Of a stretch of 64,000 nt of DNA, positions 62,801-64,000 are shown piece by piece (position 1 is the stretch's first letter; each line of letters begins with the position of its first letter). Source of the stretch: an uncultured Acidimicrobiales bacterium (GTDB taxonomy: Bacteria > Actinomycetota > Acidimicrobiia > Acidimicrobiales > SZUA-35); the NCBI GenBank assembly GCA_937922045.1, contig CAKZXA010000037.1, forward strand, positions 85,613 to 149,612, read 5' to 3'. The position numbers and the translations under genes are program-made. The notes beneath the pieces are model-generated. The model was not told the origin of the DNA, made no database searches, and saw only the letters and a program-made list of their open reading frames with translations.

Positions 62801-63603
62801 AGTGCAAGATCGGGAAGCGCCGTCTTGGGCATCGCCGCCTCGGGCGAATCCTGTCGGCCGGGGTTGAGGAGGTTCCGCCAGCTGAGGTTCGGGTGCGGCG
62901 AGTGCTGGCACTCGATGAGATGGAGGCAGGCAGCCTCGACGTGGCTGCGGCTCACCTCGAACGGATTGGCGTCGTGTTGGCTGAGCATCGGGATCCGTGG
63001 AGCGAGCCGAATGTTCTCGCCCAGCGGGCGGTTGTTGAGCTCAGGATGGGAGCGACCGACGAGGCCGTCGCCTTCGCTGAGAAGGCGGTGGCGATCAACG
63101 AATTAGGAACCGATCAGCCGCATGCAACGGCTCTTTGGTGTTGTGAGGTGTTCAGCGTGGCAGGTCTCGTTGTAGAAGCTGATGAGCAGGCGTCGAGAGC
63201 CTTCACCGGTTTGAGCGAGAGTCTGAGTGGTTTGGACACGGAGACGGCGAATCACGCATGGCGTAGCGTGCAAGTTCACGTGCAGATCGCCGAGGCTTAC
63301 GAGCGACGGTTCCCGCGTTACGCTCAGGCGTCGTTGCCCAGGGTGGATGCGCCGGCCGGTCGAACGCTTAAGGCTGACGAGTATCGCACCGTGACATGGA
63401 CGATCTCGGAGCCTGAAGACTGGCAAGAGCCGTCTGCGTCAGATCGGCGGAGGCGTCGCATCGGCCGGCTCGGTCTGGAGGCTCAAGAACAGGGGGCGAC
63501 GGCCCGTGTTGCAGACCTGGCCTCGACGTTGGGAGTAAGCGAGCGCACCGTCAAGCGGGATTTGGCCGCGCTTCGTCAGCACTCCGGCGCCGACGTCACC
63601 TAG
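59815..63603 (+). CDS. AfsR/SARP-like regulator (BTAD, AAA-type NTPase, TPR) with C-terminal HTH
   Basis: A 1262-residue signal-integrating regulator. The N-terminal winged helix (INVQLLGGFSVTYGPYALQS) and BTAD domain (QTAVRFARDLVAQDQLQEEA, YAMLGQVSAAERQFN) are SARP-like. The NTPase has Walker A at about residues 298-306 (EADAGLGKSRLVHEF) and Walker B-like VVVLEDVHWADDDT. Residues about 700-1170 are TPR-like repeats. The C-terminal 60 residues form a second helix-turn-helix (VADLASTLGVSERTVKRDLA). Two HTHs in one such chain is unusual. The GTG at 59815 is used as start. It probably controls a specialised-metabolism or adaptation operon near the window edge (inference). Confidence 0.88.
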   Translation: MEPKAINVQLLGGFSVTYGPYALQSLPPQSVSLLAYLILNRGRPQTRDLLAGRFWSDLPDDRARRRLSNTLWQIKNACIAADIPELLTTTASSVHVTSQHALSIDAENFIAKLDEVSAGNRSPYSKGRLADRLAAVAATYAGDLLDGHYDDWIETERFVIRERYLETLRQLVKMYKGKSDYQTAVRFARDLVAQDQLQEEAHKEVMRLYAMLGQVSAAERQFNLCRDVLKHELGVDIAPGTVELMEQIRIEVPAQLAPTERTATDFGVMVGRTDERSVMLDQADALVKGTGGVVLIEADAGLGKSRLVHEFVKSAEWRGLRVLSAGHTQLSSLRAFDGLREALEPTTIGLRGEHLAEVLEPVWLQHVANVFPELKRHLPEAVPTYNLRPEEEPTRMSEALARVLLAQGGLAPTVVVLEDVHWADDDTMDVLAQVGERLADSGVLLCASFRRDEALQSEAVWASLARLERLERTTRVSLAALDADEIRKMIMANTVAAQLPDEVIDYVVEASQGSPLFVVEALKDPQALRSLGQDLLDGEDPLAGHLPLDVAQALQSRISDLPTPARLVLEALSALAEPATAHTVARIAGLDRREALVGLTTAVDKGLLVELEEGYCRFGQEQTRHNIYDGIAEIDRRAIHRRIVDHLFTSDPVEPEQVAYHARLAHRWNDAYDWHLRAADRALEIHAYRTAAEHYGQADGAASEAGVARSARVADLLRYEAALDMLGRRSEQTNLLKELADMDLDFEVEVGLAVRRTHLLGQTDQHAEALRLATSYLGPAKEAGIDTYPLLSVIGMVLVWSGDIESAIDSTSAAFEAAPSDSARIESEIWQAKALNSAARFDEAEVKAQNALTAATTVGDQRNQIEALGALAGAVRSQVRLPEAEELLLLASDLGRRIGYRYGEGVNLVNLASVCGAQGRGGQALDLFGRAAEIFASLDNRRGETFVRVNSAELNANLLGNFEGAARDYQFALEYFRSVGDKPREWQALAGLAAVECKIGKRRLGHRRLGRILSAGVEEVPPAEVRVRRVLALDEMEAGSLDVAAAHLERIGVVLAEHRDPWSEPNVLAQRAVVELRMGATDEAVAFAEKAVAINELGTDQPHATALWCCEVFSVAGLVVEADEQASRAFTGLSESLSGLDTETANHAWRSVQVHVQIAEAYERRFPRYAQASLPRVDAPAGRTLKADEYRTVTWTISEPEDWQEPSASDRRRRRIGRLGLEAQEQGATARVADLASTLGVSERTVKRDLAALRQHSGADVT

Positions 63604-63819
63604 CCGAAGAACTAGTAAAAAGAATTTCGGCGGGTTGTCAGGGTGTAAAAGCCCAGGTCAGACGGGGTTTTGGGTGAATGTCCCCCAGGTCTGTCCCCGA
63701 AGTGGCAGGCTTTGGAGGTAACACCCAGATAGGTCTAGGTGAAAGTGTGTACCAGCAGGTTCAAGCAATTGAATCACGTAGCCAACACACGCCGCAAGAC
63801 TTCTTGGAGCGAACACCAA
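63604..63819. other. Intergenic region after the AfsR-like gene
   Basis: No gene is apparent in these roughly 215 bases. The sequence is moderately GC-poor with G/C runs (GGGGTTTTGGG, CCCCCAGGTCTGTCCCC) that could form structure; I see no recognisable RNA family. Confidence 0.4.
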
Positions 63820-63918
63820 ATGCGTCAACGACTATTTACTGCCCTCATCGTAGCATCAGGATCTGTGCTCACCGTCGTGAGCCCAGCCGTCATAGGAGAT
63901 TGGCTTCACATGCCCTAA
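63820..63918 (+). CDS. Possible very small secreted or membrane peptide
   Basis: A 32-codon frame starts with a Met-Arg-Gln-Arg stretch, then a hydrophobic helix (LFTALIVASGSVLTVVSPAV), ending WLHMP. A GGAG is present ten bases before the ATG. It has the form of a signal peptide or short membrane peptide; it could also be chance. Position right after the AfsR-like regulator is suggestive, since such regulators often control nearby small genes (AfsR/AfsS). Confidence 0.3.
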   Translation: MRQRLFTALIVASGSVLTVVSPAVIGDWLHMP

Positions 63919-64000
63919 GTGGCGGGTATGAACTGGGTCCTCACCGGTTCCCAATCGTTCTCCGCCGTGGTTGGGAGAGGACCTCGCCTACAGAGCGTTC
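63919..64000. other. Window end, no gene seen
   Basis: The last 82 bases show no start codon with a convincing ribosome site and no RNA-gene signature. Confidence 0.3.

Noticed and set aside
1..64000. CRISPR array, IS element, prophage or tRNA/rRNA genes
   Set aside because: No regularly spaced repeats, transposase, integrase or phage structural gene cluster, and no tRNA or rRNA was recognised by eye; the gpF-like motif occurs only as part of the DivIVA protein.

Overview
The window looks like a chromosomal piece of a high-GC actinobacterium, most likely class Acidimicrobiia. This rests on gene content: two WhiB-type iron-sulfur regulators, a DivIVA protein, a UPF0182 membrane protein, a DUF2342-type zincin, an AfsR/SARP-type regulator, a TatA, a SenX3/RegX3-like Pho system, and lipoproteins with actinobacterial-style domains. 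The class is inferred from gene content; no rRNA or tRNA gene was seen.

Layout. 1-12.7 kb is a mostly minus-strand catabolic block: a CobW/G3E GTPase cut by the window edge, an amidohydrolase, a MOSC protein, an AlkZ-like winged-helix protein, a Baeyer-Villiger-type monooxygenase, two crotonase-fold enzymes, a sterol-desaturase-family hydroxylase and a degenerate family 1 glycosidase. It also contains gene remnants: a decayed PLP-dependent decarboxylase/S1P-lyase-like gene, a GNAT with an internal deletion, and minus-strand remnants. 12.8-18.4 kb holds an HTH-membrane-metallopeptidase, a VWA protein, a lipoprotein and a methyltransferase. 18.9-20 kb has two whiB genes flanking tatA. 20-31.5 kb is a plus-strand phosphate/energy block: ROK kinase, polyphosphate kinase, NUDIX hydrolase, M48 protease, then pstC-pstA-pstB-phoU-phoR-phoP behind a PHO-box-like direct repeat; pstS is absent. 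31.5-36 kb has an MFS protein, a YceI protein, a Ser/Thr kinase and a MerE-like protein. 36-44 kb is a second catabolic block: FAH-family hydratase, fused E1 alpha-beta dehydrogenase, saccharopine dehydrogenase-like protein, quinone oxidoreductase, haloalkane dehalogenase, a thioredoxin-fold protein and a gamma-butyrobetaine hydroxylase-like dioxygenase. 44-64 kb holds a DUF4062 protein, a DUF2342 protein, an epimerase, an HtrA-like pseudoprotease, MoaE, a Lon/PDZ protease, a large DivIVA fusion, UPF0182, MsrA and a giant AfsR-like regulator.

The most interesting signal is at 42148-42804. The redoxin gene there reads through an in-frame TGA exactly where the first cysteine of a CxxC motif should be (GDW-TGA-PYC), and a hairpin follows the TGA. 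It is best read as a selenoprotein with a UxxC redox motif. An inverted repeat just upstream may regulate it. Second is a DivIVA protein whose C-terminus resembles the Cys/His tail of phage Mu gpF-like head-morphogenesis proteins. Other themes are several hydrolase-fold proteins that have lost catalytic residues, and at least six short (12-21 bp) tandem duplications, several of them at gene boundaries.
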